NCBI GenBank assembly: GCA_900550385.1
Contig: URRZ01000037.1
Coordinates: forward strand, 1-19,180
Reading direction: 5' to 3'
DNA length: 19,180 nt
DNA from: an uncultured Coriobacteriaceae bacterium
Lineage (GTDB): Bacteria; Actinomycetota; Coriobacteriia; Coriobacteriales; Eggerthellaceae
The notes below the pieces were generated by a model, which was given only the letters and a program-made list of their open reading frames with translations, did no database searches and was not told where the DNA came from. This document shows, one piece after another, positions 1-6,377 of the stretch. Made by a program: the position numbers and the translations under genes. Positions within the stretch are counted from its first letter, which is position 1. The number at the start of each line of letters is the position of its first letter.

Positions 1-1
1 G

Positions 2-1192
2 CTCGCGGAGGCGCGGGAGCTGTGCGAGGGCGAGCGGGAGCGCGTGCGGGCGGCGGGCGGCCTGGCCGTCATCGGCACCGAGCGGCACGAGAGCCGGCGC
101 ATCGACAACCAGCTGCGCGGCCGCTCCGGCCGCCAGGGCGATCCCGGCGTGACGCAGTTCTACCTGTCGCTGGAAGACGACCTGATGCGCCTGTTCGGCG
201 GCGACCGGATGGATTCCATCGACCGCATGATGGCCAAGATGAAGATGCCCGACGACATGCCCATCCAGGCGAGCATGGTCAGCAAGGCCATCGAGAACGC
301 CCAGCGCCAGGTCGAGACCATGCACTTCGCCGCGCGCAAGAGCGTGCTGGAATACGACGACGTCATGAACCTGCAGCGCGAGGCCATCTACAACGAGCGC
401 AACGCGATCTTGGACGGCAAGGACATGGACGAGCGCATCCCGTCGATCATCGACGATGCCGCGCGCTCCGTGGTCGAGAGGAACTGCCCCGCCAAGGCCC
501 CCAGCGACGATTGGGATGCCAAGGCGGTGGACGCCTGGGCGGCCGAGATGACGGGCATGCGCGGATTCGAGGCGGAGAAGGTCGACCACGACGACGACCC
601 CGAGCTCCTGATCGAGGCGCTCGACGCCTACCTGCAGTCGATCTACCAGGAGAAGGAGGACAAGCTCGGCCCGGCCGCCATGAAGGCGCTGGAGCGTCAG
701 GTCATGCTGCGCATCATCGACACGCGCTGGATGGCGCACCTCTCCGAGATGGATTACCTGAAGACGGGCATCGGCCTGCGCGCGCTCGGCCAGCGCGACC
801 CCCTCGTCGAATACAAGAACGAGGCGTTCAGCGCCTTCGCGCGCCTCACCGCCAGCATGTACTCCGACTTCCTGCGCACGATGCTGCGCCTGCAGGTCGC
901 CGTGAGGAAGGATGCGCCGGAGATGCCCGAGCAGCGCGACCCCTTGGCGGGCAAGGTGAGCTACTCCTCGCCCGAGGCGGTCCTCGATGCTCCCGGCGCT
1001 GGCGACGATGAGCGCCGCCGGCGTCCCGCACGCGCGGTCGGCGGGTCGCCCAAGCAGGCTCCGCGCGAGGTCCGCAAGCCCCAGACCTACGTCAAGGACA
1101 AGGACGACCCCTTCGCCAACGTGGGCCGCAACGATCCCTGCCCGTGCGGCAGCGGCCTGAAGTTCAAGAAGTGCCACGGCAAGAACCTCTGA
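2..1192 (+). CDS. secA: Preprotein translocase ATPase SecA, C-terminal part (5' truncated by window)
   Basis: SecA is the cytoplasmic ATPase that pushes preproteins through SecYEG. The reading frame is open from base 2, so the gene begins before the window; about 396 C-terminal residues are visible. They start in the second helicase-like domain, with the arginine-finger motif VI (GTERHESRRIDNQLRGRSGR, then QGDPG). The helical scaffold and wing follow, with the family segment RWMAHLSEMDYLKTGIGLRA. A charged, low-conservation linker comes next (about 930-1090). The end is a SEC-C zinc-binding tail, DPCPCGSGLKFKKCHG, with the CxC...CH ligands intact. The stop is TGA. The order secA then prfB is common in Actinobacteria and Firmicutes. 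Actinobacteria can carry SecA1 and SecA2; the zinc tail favours the housekeeping SecA1 type. The identification is very secure. Confidence 0.97.
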   Translation, partial: LAEARELCEGERERVRAAGGLAVIGTERHESRRIDNQLRGRSGRQGDPGVTQFYLSLEDDLMRLFGGDRMDSIDRMMAKMKMPDDMPIQASMVSKAIENAQRQVETMHFAARKSVLEYDDVMNLQREAIYNERNAILDGKDMDERIPSIIDDAARSVVERNCPAKAPSDDWDAKAVDAWAAEMTGMRGFEAEKVDHDDDPELLIEALDAYLQSIYQEKEDKLGPAAMKALERQVMLRIIDTRWMAHLSEMDYLKTGIGLRALGQRDPLVEYKNEAFSAFARLTASMYSDFLRTMLRLQVAVRKDAPEMPEQRDPLAGKVSYSSPEAVLDAPGAGDDERRRRPARAVGGSPKQAPREVRKPQTYVKDKDDPFANVGRNDPCPCGSGLKFKKCHGKNL

Positions 1193-1220
1193 GTTCCGGC
1201 GGTCTGCCGACCGCCGGAAC
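1193..1220 (+). terminator. Perfect 12-bp hairpin directly after secA stop
   Basis: GTTCCGGCGGTC, loop TGCC, GACCGCCGGAAC. The stem starts on the base after the secA TGA. No T-tract follows, so it is either a U-poor intrinsic terminator, as seen in high-GC bacteria, or a 3'-end stabilising stem. Termination is inferred from position and stem strength only. Confidence 0.5.
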
Positions 1221-1231
1221 CTGACGCCGCT

Positions 1232-1306
1232 GCGAAGCGCCGATGCACCCTCGCTTCGCGTGATCCCGCGGGCTTGCGCACCGAAGTGCGCGGCGCCCGC
1301 GGGATC
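1232..1306 (+). other. Two further hairpins in the secA-prfB intergenic region
   Basis: First hairpin: GCGAAGCG (1232-1239) pairs with CGCTTCGC (1252-1259). Second: GATCCCGCGGGC (1262-1273) pairs perfectly with GCCCGCGGGATC (1295-1306). The second encloses an inner stem GCGCAC/GTGCGC (1276-1291) capped by CGAA. With the stem at 1193 this makes three hairpins in 114 nt. They may be a composite terminator or a structured prfB leader. I recognise no known riboswitch or RNA family. Confidence 0.5.
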
Positions 1307-1344
1307 CTGCGAATCAGGGGCGCCTCGACGCCTCCCGCTGACTC

Positions 1345-1402
1345 TACGAACGATCCCTGTATCCATCCCCGTACTGACGTTACGAACGATCCCCGTACCG
1401 AC
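1345..1402 (+). repeat. Short direct repeats in the prfB leader
   Basis: TACGAACGATCCC(T/C)GTA occurs at 1345 and again at 1381, 36 nt apart. ATCCCCGTAC(T/C)GAC occurs at 1365 and 1389. Because the spacing is a multiple of three, the upstream in-frame extension of prfB would read LTLRTIPV twice. That looks like a non-coding duplication and not protein. The repeats end 20 nt before the prfB ATG. No function is known to me. Confidence 0.6.
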
Positions 1403-1421
1403 CTTTGCTGTGAGAGACGAA

Positions 1422-2519
1422 ATGGCTGATAAGGAAATCAAAGAGCTCCAGGAAGCGGCGCGGCGCGTGAGCGATGCGCGCGCCTACCTGCATATCGAGG
1501 AGAAGGAAGCCGAGCTCGAAGAGCTTGACGACGAGATCGCCAGCCCCGGGTTCTGGGACGACGCGACCCATGCGCAATCGGTGTCCAAACAGGCGAGCAA
1601 CCTGCGCGACACGATAGGCGAATACGATGCCGCCGTCGCGCTGCTCGAGGACGTCCGCACGGCGTTCGAGCTTGCAGGCGAGGACGAGGCGTTCGCGGAA
1701 GAGGCCCAGGCCGGCCTCGCCCGGCTCGAGCAGCTGCTCGACGGGCTGGAGGTCTCCTCGTGGTTCTCCGGGCGCTTCGACGCCGGCGACGCCATCCTGA
1801 CGGTCAACCCCGGCCAAGGCGGCTTGGAAGCCCAGGACTGGACCGAGATGCTCTACCGCATGTACACCCGCTACGCCGACGGCAAGGGCTGGAAGGTCCG
1901 CGACCTGGACGTGGTGCCCGGATCCGACGCGGTGGGCCTCGACAAGGCCACCATCCAGATCGAGGGGCGCAACGCCTACGGCATGCTGCGCAGCGAGATC
2001 GGCGTCCACCGCCTGGTGCGCATCAGCCCCACCGATGACAAGAAGCGCCGCCACACCACCTTCGCCGGCGTCGAGGTGCTGCCCGTGCTTCCCGACGACA
2101 TCGAGGTCGACCTGAACCCCGCCGACGTGCGCGTGGACGTGTACCGCTCCAGCGGCCCGGGAGGCCAATGCGTCAACACCACCGACTCCGCGGTGCGCCT
2201 GACCCATATCCCCACCGGCATCGTCGTCACCTGCCAGAACGAGAAGAGCCAGCTGCAGAACAAGGAGGCAGCGTTCAAGGTGCTGCGCGCCAAGCTCTAC
2301 GAGCTGGAGCGGCAGAAGCGCGAGGAGGAGCTCGCGCAGCTGCGCGGCGAGCGCATGGAGAACACCTTCGGCAGCCAGATCCGCAACTACGTGCTCTACC
2401 CGTACCAGATGATCAAGGACCTGCGCAGCGGCGTGGAGACGGGGAACGTCGACGCCGTGCTCGGAGGCGACCTCGACGAGTTCGTCATCGGCTACCACCG
2501 CTGGAAAGCCGCGCAGTAG
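1422..2519 (+). CDS. prfB: Peptide chain release factor 2 (RF2) with variant S-P-T recognition tripeptide
   Basis: RF2 enters the ribosomal A site at UAA or UGA and triggers peptide release. The gene encodes 365 residues, the normal RF2 length. The GGQ catalytic loop is at residues 247-249 (SSGPGGQCVN), followed by typical RF2 sequence (TDSAVRLTHIPTGIVVTCQN). The stop-codon reading tripeptide, normally S-P-F in RF2 and P-A/V-T in RF1, reads S202-P203-T204 (RISPTDDKKRRHTTF; codons AGC CCC ACC). The frame is uninterrupted, with no in-frame TGA and no CTTTGA slippage site near codon 25, so the programmed +1 frameshift of many prfB genes is absent. The frame is open back to about 1260, but homology starts at the ATG at 1422 (MADKEIKELQEAARRVSDAR). 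The stop is TAG. Family assignment is very secure; the effect of Thr204 is unknown. Confidence 0.96.
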   Translation: MADKEIKELQEAARRVSDARAYLHIEEKEAELEELDDEIASPGFWDDATHAQSVSKQASNLRDTIGEYDAAVALLEDVRTAFELAGEDEAFAEEAQAGLARLEQLLDGLEVSSWFSGRFDAGDAILTVNPGQGGLEAQDWTEMLYRMYTRYADGKGWKVRDLDVVPGSDAVGLDKATIQIEGRNAYGMLRSEIGVHRLVRISPTDDKKRRHTTFAGVEVLPVLPDDIEVDLNPADVRVDVYRSSGPGGQCVNTTDSAVRLTHIPTGIVVTCQNEKSQLQNKEAAFKVLRAKLYELERQKREEELAQLRGERMENTFGSQIRNYVLYPYQMIKDLRSGVETGNVDAVLGGDLDEFVIGYHRWKAAQ

Positions 2520-2523
2520 GCGC

Positions 2524-2597
2524 GATGAGAAAAAGGGACGGAGGTTTTTTCTCATTTTCGCGAAAATGAGAAAAAACCTCCGTCCCTTTTTCTCATC
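2524..2597. repeat. Perfect 74-nt palindrome, copy 1 (REP/BIME-like element)
   Basis: The two 37-nt arms (2524-2560 and 2561-2597) are exact reverse complements with no spacer. The centre is TTTTCGCGAAAA. Each arm is itself a potential hairpin: ATGAGAAAAA, loop GGGACGGAGG, TTTTTTCTCAT. The loop of one arm is complementary to the loop of the other, CCTCCGTCCC. The element begins 5 nt after the prfB stop codon. A near-identical copy lies at 10205-10283. In RNA it would form a roughly 35-bp duplex. It could act as a terminator, an RNase III target or a mobile REP-type repeat; the architecture resembles paired inverted REPs. Small ORFs reading MRKRDGGFF or MRKNLRPFFS inside it are by-products. 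Confidence 0.9.
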
Positions 2598-2607
2598 CTC
2601 TTGCCCC

Positions 2608-2700
2608 GATGGATAATTCCCGATCCATCTGCGCTATCATCGCCGGCGGCCGCGTCGAACGTGTAAAATGGATCGGTACGGATCCGGCGCTTGGCGCCGG
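2608..2700 (+). promoter_or_regulatory. Transketolase leader: possible -10 box and three inverted repeats
   Basis: A -10-like TAAAAT lies at 2664-2669, about 70 nt before the transketolase start, with no convincing -35. Inverted repeats are GATGGAT/ATCCATC (2608-2614 and 2623-2629), GGATC/GATCC around 2670-2685, and CCGGCGC-TTG-GCGCCGG (2684-2700). The first could be an operator and the last a leader hairpin. This is assigned by pattern only. Confidence 0.35.
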
Positions 2701-2736
2701 CATGCTTCATCGACGTGAGAAAGGGCGGACAAGCCT

Positions 2737-3582
2737 ATGGAGGCACAGCATCTTGCCGAGCAGGCACGGCGCATGCGCATCGACATCGTGCGCATGATCG
2801 CAGAAGCGGGCAGCGGGCACCCCGGCGGCTCGCTTTCGTGCGCCGACATCCTGACGGCGCTGCATTTCGGCGGTGTCATGGAGCATCGCCCGAGCGAACC
2901 CGATTGGGAGGAGCGCGACCGCTTCATCCTGGCGAAAGGCCACGCCGCGCCCGCGCTCTACGCCGCTTTGGCGCTGGCGGGCTATTTCCCCGAGGACGAG
3001 CTGATGACGCTGCGCAAGCTCGGCAGCCGCCTCCAGGGCCATCCCGATTCCAACCAGGTTCCCGGCGTCGAGGTCTCCACCGGCTCGCTGGGCCAGGGGC
3101 TTTCCATCGCGGCGGGCGCCGCGGCCGGTTTGAAGCTAGACGGCAAGCCCCAGTGCGTGTTCGCGCTTCTGGGCGACGGCGAATGCCAGGAGGGCCAGGT
3201 CTGGGAAGCCGCCATGTTCGCGGCCCATCGCAACCTCGACAACCTCGTCGCCATCGTCGACCGCAACGGCCTGCAGATCGACGGCTCCACCGAGGACGTG
3301 TGCGCCCCGGGGGATCTTGCCGCGAAGTTCGAGGCGTTCGGCTGGGATGCGCGCGAGGTCGACGGCCATGACATCGGGGCCCTCGTCGAGGCGCTTTCCG
3401 CCGCGAAGGCGCAGCGCGACGGCAAGCCGCATGCGTTCATCGCCCGCACGGTGAAGGGCAGGGGCGTCTCCTTCATGGAGGGCCAGGCGGGGTGGCACGG
3501 CAAGGCCCCCAACGCCGATCAGCTTGCCCAGGCGCTTGCCGATCTGGGTTGCGACGATGGGGAGGAGGCCTTCCGTGGTTAA
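2737..3582 (+). CDS. Transketolase, N-terminal (thiamine diphosphate-binding) subunit
   Basis: This is the N-terminal half of a split transketolase, 281 residues. With the next gene it would form the enzyme that moves two-carbon ketol units between sugar phosphates in the non-oxidative pentose phosphate pathway. Visible features are SGHPGGSLS with His28, the LAKGH segment (residues 65-69), His102 in QGHPDSN, and the ThDP/Mg motif GDGECQEG (146-153) with N177 about 30 residues later. The start ATG has a purine-rich AAAGGGCGG upstream. The stop TAA lies inside the next gene (8-nt overlap), which implies coupled translation. Split transketolases are well known in Gram-positives and archaea. A role with other ketoses, such as an apulose or DXP-like synthase, cannot be fully excluded, but the neighbouring half fits transketolase. 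Confidence 0.93.
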   Translation: MEAQHLAEQARRMRIDIVRMIAEAGSGHPGGSLSCADILTALHFGGVMEHRPSEPDWEERDRFILAKGHAAPALYAALALAGYFPEDELMTLRKLGSRLQGHPDSNQVPGVEVSTGSLGQGLSIAAGAAAGLKLDGKPQCVFALLGDGECQEGQVWEAAMFAAHRNLDNLVAIVDRNGLQIDGSTEDVCAPGDLAAKFEAFGWDAREVDGHDIGALVEALSAAKAQRDGKPHAFIARTVKGRGVSFMEGQAGWHGKAPNADQLAQALADLGCDDGEEAFRG

Positions 3583-4546
3583 GCTGGCAGACCAGGAGCA
3601 GAAGCAGGTGAAGCGCGCGACGCGCGCAGCTTACGGCGCGACCTTGGCCGAACTGGCGGCCGAGGGCCTGCCCGTCGTGGCGGTCGACGCCGACCGGAGC
3701 GGCTCCACCCCCACGAAGAAGTTCGCCGCCGCAGCCCCCGCCTATGCGGAGCGGCTGTTCAACTGCGGCATCGCCGAGCAGAACATGGTCGACGTCGCCG
3801 CCGGCCTTGCCATCACCGGGCATATCGCCTTCACCGGCTCCTTCGCCGTCTTCGGCACGGGCCGCGCCTACGACCAGATCCGCAACACCGTCGCCTACAG
3901 CAACTTGGACGTGAAGATCGCCCCCACGCATGCGGGCGTCTCCGTCGGGCCCGACGGCGGCAGCCACCAGATGCTCGAGGACATCTCGCTGATGCGCGGC
4001 CTTCCGGGCATGCGCGTCCTCGTCCCCGCCGACTACGCCGCCGCCCGCGCCGCCATCAGGGCCGCCGCGACGACCCCGGGGCCGGTGTACGTGCGCATGG
4101 GCCGCGCCTCGGTGCCCTCGGTGTACGCCGACGGCGTCGAGCTGCAGATCGGCAAGGCCTACATCCTGCGCGAGGGCTCCGACGCGACCATCGTCGCCTG
4201 CGGCGTCGAGGTCGAGCAGGCGCTCAAAGCCGCCGACGAGCTCGCGGCGCAGGGGATCGAGGCCGAGGTGATCGACGCCTTCAGCGTGAAGCCGCTCGAC
4301 GAGGAGACCATCGTCGCCTCCGTCCGCAAGACCGGCCGCGCGGTCGTGGCGGAGGAGCACAGCGTCATGGGGGGCTTGGGATCGGCGGTCGCCGAGACGC
4401 TCGCGCGCCGTTGCCCGGCGCCCGTCGAATTCGTCGGCGTGGATGACAGGTTCGGCAAGTCGGGCGAGTTCGAGGAGCTGCTCGAGTACTTCCACCTGGA
4501 TTCCGGCGCGATTGTCGAAGCTGTGAAAAAGGCGCTTGCCCGCTAG
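3575..4546 (+). CDS. Transketolase, C-terminal subunit
   Basis: This is the pyrimidine-binding plus C-terminal half of the split transketolase, 323 residues from the GTG at 3575. The conserved FNCGIAEQNMVDVAAGLA segment carries the catalytic Glu68 that activates thiamine. Next come FTGSFAVF, RNTVAYSNLDVKIAPTHAG and GPDGGSHQMLEDI. The GTG is preferred because GGGGAGGAGG sits 7 nt upstream and the 8-nt overlap with the preceding stop suits coupled translation; an in-frame ATG at 3557 is the alternative. The C-terminal third (VVAEEHSVMGGLGSAVAETLA) is typical of the transketolase/DXS C-domain. The gene ends in TAG. The tkt pair sits between prfB and ftsE, which are neighbours in many relatives. 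Confidence 0.93.
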   Translation: MVKLADQEQKQVKRATRAAYGATLAELAAEGLPVVAVDADRSGSTPTKKFAAAAPAYAERLFNCGIAEQNMVDVAAGLAITGHIAFTGSFAVFGTGRAYDQIRNTVAYSNLDVKIAPTHAGVSVGPDGGSHQMLEDISLMRGLPGMRVLVPADYAAARAAIRAAATTPGPVYVRMGRASVPSVYADGVELQIGKAYILREGSDATIVACGVEVEQALKAADELAAQGIEAEVIDAFSVKPLDEETIVASVRKTGRAVVAEEHSVMGGLGSAVAETLARRCPAPVEFVGVDDRFGKSGEFEELLEYFHLDSGAIVEAVKKALAR

Positions 4547-4552
4547 CCCATC

Positions 4553-4561
4553 TGGTAGAAT
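4553..4561 (+). promoter_or_regulatory. Possible extended -10 promoter for ftsE
   Basis: TGGTAGAAT matches an extended -10 (TGnTATAAT). It lies 43-51 nt before the ftsE start, just after the transketolase stop. A TTGCCC at 4536 is only 14 nt away, too close for a good -35. AT-rich bases stand out from the GC-rich surroundings. Confidence 0.4.
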
Positions 4562-4603
4562 TGCGCGAAGTCTCAGTACATCGCTATATGAACGGAGCAT
4601 TCT

Positions 4604-5461
4604 GTGACGAACGACACTAGCCAAGGGCCCATGCCCCAGCCCGTCGCGCGCGAGCGCGCCCGGGCCCGGCGCGGAGCCCATTCCCGACAGGCGCAGATGA
4701 CCGCGCAGCTGTCGCAATCGCTCCCCGTCCTCGAGGTGGCGGACGCCCCCCAGCAGACGGGGACCCCGGTGATCACCTTCGACCATGTGACGAAGGTGTA
4801 TCCCGCCCAGCCCAACCGTCCGGCGCTTTCGGACATCTCGCTGCAGATCTACGCCGGGGAGTTCATCTTCCTGGTGGGCCATTCCGGCTCGGGCAAGTCG
4901 ACCTTCATCCGCATGCTCATCCGCGAGGTGAAGCCGACGCAGGGCCACATCTACGTCGCGGGCGAGGACTTGGGCGCCATGCGCAATTGGCGCGTGCCCT
5001 ACCTGCGCCGCAACATCGGCTGCGTGTTCCAGGACTTCAAGCTCCTGCCGAACAAGACCGTCTTCGAGAACGTGGCGTTCGCCCTCGAGGTCATCGGCAA
5101 GAGCCGCCACGTCATCAAGACCCAGGTCCCCGAGGTCCTGCGCCTCGTCGGGCTGCAGGAGAAGCTGAACAAGCTGCCCGACCAGCTTTCCGGCGGCGAG
5201 CAGCAGCGCGTCTCCATCGCGCGCGCCATCGTCAACCGCCCGCCCATGCTGGTCTGCGACGAGCCCACCGGCAACCTGGACCCGCAGACCTCCCGCGGCA
5301 TCATGGACCTGCTCGAGCGCATCAACCGCACCGGCACCACGGTGCTCGTGGCCACGCACGACCGCGAGATGGTCGACAACATGCGCCGCCGCGTCATCGC
5401 GCTCGATCGCGGCTGCCTGACCCGCGACCAGGACAGGGGGGTGTACGGCTTCGATGTCTAG
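4604..5461 (+). CDS. ftsE: Cell division ATP-binding protein FtsE with N-terminal extension
   Basis: FtsE is the ABC ATPase partner of FtsX; the complex works at the septum and controls peptidoglycan hydrolases. The protein has 285 residues against about 220-230 in most relatives. Walker A is GHSGSGKST (92-100), the Q-loop is in CVFQDFKLLPN, the signature is LSGGEQQR (195-202), Walker B is MLVCDEPTG (215-223) and the H-loop is His252. The FtsE core begins at about residue 56 (VITFDHVTKVYP). Residues 1-55 are an Arg/Ala/Gln-rich extension with no recognisable domain. The GTG start at 4604 has CGGAG 6 nt upstream; an ATG at 4697 (Met32) is an alternative that would shorten the extension. The stop overlaps ftsX by 8 nt. 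Confidence 0.95.
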   Translation: MTNDTSQGPMPQPVARERARARRGAHSRQAQMTAQLSQSLPVLEVADAPQQTGTPVITFDHVTKVYPAQPNRPALSDISLQIYAGEFIFLVGHSGSGKSTFIRMLIREVKPTQGHIYVAGEDLGAMRNWRVPYLRRNIGCVFQDFKLLPNKTVFENVAFALEVIGKSRHVIKTQVPEVLRLVGLQEKLNKLPDQLSGGEQQRVSIARAIVNRPPMLVCDEPTGNLDPQTSRGIMDLLERINRTGTTVLVATHDREMVDNMRRRVIALDRGCLTRDQDRGVYGFDV

Positions 5462-6359
5462 TCTGTTCTATTTCCTGCGCGAGTCGCTCACGGGCTTCAC
5501 GCGCCATCTTTCCACGGCGCTGGGATCGATCATCACCATCTTCCTGTCGCTTCTGATCATCGGCATCTTCCTCATGGGCGGACGCATGGTCGAGAACGTC
5601 ATCTCCTCGGTGGAAAGCGAGGTGTCCATCACCGCCTACGTCGCCGATGACGCATCGCAAAGCGACATCAACCAGGTGCAGGACTACCTCCGCTCCGTGG
5701 AGGGCGTCGCCTCGGTCGGGTTCACCACCAAGGAGCAGGCGCTGGCGAACTTCCAGTCCACCAGCTCCGACATCGTCGACGCGCTGGACGGGTCCAACCC
5801 GCTGCCCGCCTCCATCGAGGTGGAGCTGTCGGACCCGCAGCTGGTCGAGCAGGTGGCAGCCGACCTCGCCGCCAACACCACGTTCCAGAAGATCTGCGAC
5901 AACCCGGACGATCCCACCGAGTCGGTCCGCTACGGCGAGCGCTCCGTCGAGCGCCTGTTCTCGCTGACCAACTACATCCGCTACATCGGCGTCGCGCTGG
6001 TCGTCCTGCTCATCTTCATCGCCATGGTGTTCATCAACAACACCATCCGCCTGGCGATCTTGGCGCGCCGCAAGGAGATCGCCATCATGCGCCTGGTGGG
6101 CGCGAGCAACGGTTTCATCCGCGGGCCCTTCCTCATGGAGGGCGCGCTGCACGCCATCATCGGATCGCTTCTGGCGGTGGGCTGCATGGAGCTTCTGCGA
6201 AACCTGGTGCTGCCGCGCGTCCAGGGCGCGCTGCAGTTCCTGCCCTTCGACCTCAGCCTCCAGACCTTCCTGATGATCTACGCCGTGCTGATCGTCGCCG
6301 GCCTGGTCATCGGTCTGGTGGGTTCCGCCTTGGCGATGCGCCGCTACCTCAAGGTGTAG
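5454..6359 (+). CDS. ftsX: Cell division protein FtsX
   Basis: FtsX is the integral membrane partner of FtsE and passes ATPase-driven conformational change to extracellular peptidoglycan hydrolases. It has 301 residues. Four membrane segments are visible at about 21-42, 177-199, 228-250 and 270-295. A large extracellular loop (about 45-175) carries the usual SVEGVASVGFTTKEQALANF-type sequence. The cytoplasmic loop RRKEIAIMRLVGASNGFIRGPF (around 205-226) is the FtsX/MacB signature. The ATG overlaps the ftsE stop by 8 nt, so translation is probably coupled. It is followed after 18 nt by an S41 family gene, the same order as ftsE-ftsX-ctpB in Bacillus. The stop is TAG. Confidence 0.96.
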   Translation: MSSLFYFLRESLTGFTRHLSTALGSIITIFLSLLIIGIFLMGGRMVENVISSVESEVSITAYVADDASQSDINQVQDYLRSVEGVASVGFTTKEQALANFQSTSSDIVDALDGSNPLPASIEVELSDPQLVEQVAADLAANTTFQKICDNPDDPTESVRYGERSVERLFSLTNYIRYIGVALVVLLIFIAMVFINNTIRLAILARRKEIAIMRLVGASNGFIRGPFLMEGALHAIIGSLLAVGCMELLRNLVLPRVQGALQFLPFDLSLQTFLMIYAVLIVAGLVIGLVGSALAMRRYLKV

Positions 6360-6377
6360 CGCCCGCCGGGGGAGACT

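Noticed and set aside
22..1011. Plus-strand open frame overlapping secA
   Set aside because: It is Arg/Pro/Ala-rich and out of frame with the clearly homologous SecA sequence.
1260..1421. N-terminal extension of RF2 to an upstream start
   Set aside because: The extension runs through hairpins and direct repeats, is unlike RF2, and the protein from 1422 has the normal length.
1422..1560. Programmed +1 frameshift in prfB
   Set aside because: The frame is continuous and the CTTTGA site is absent; the sequence after AYL continues in frame.
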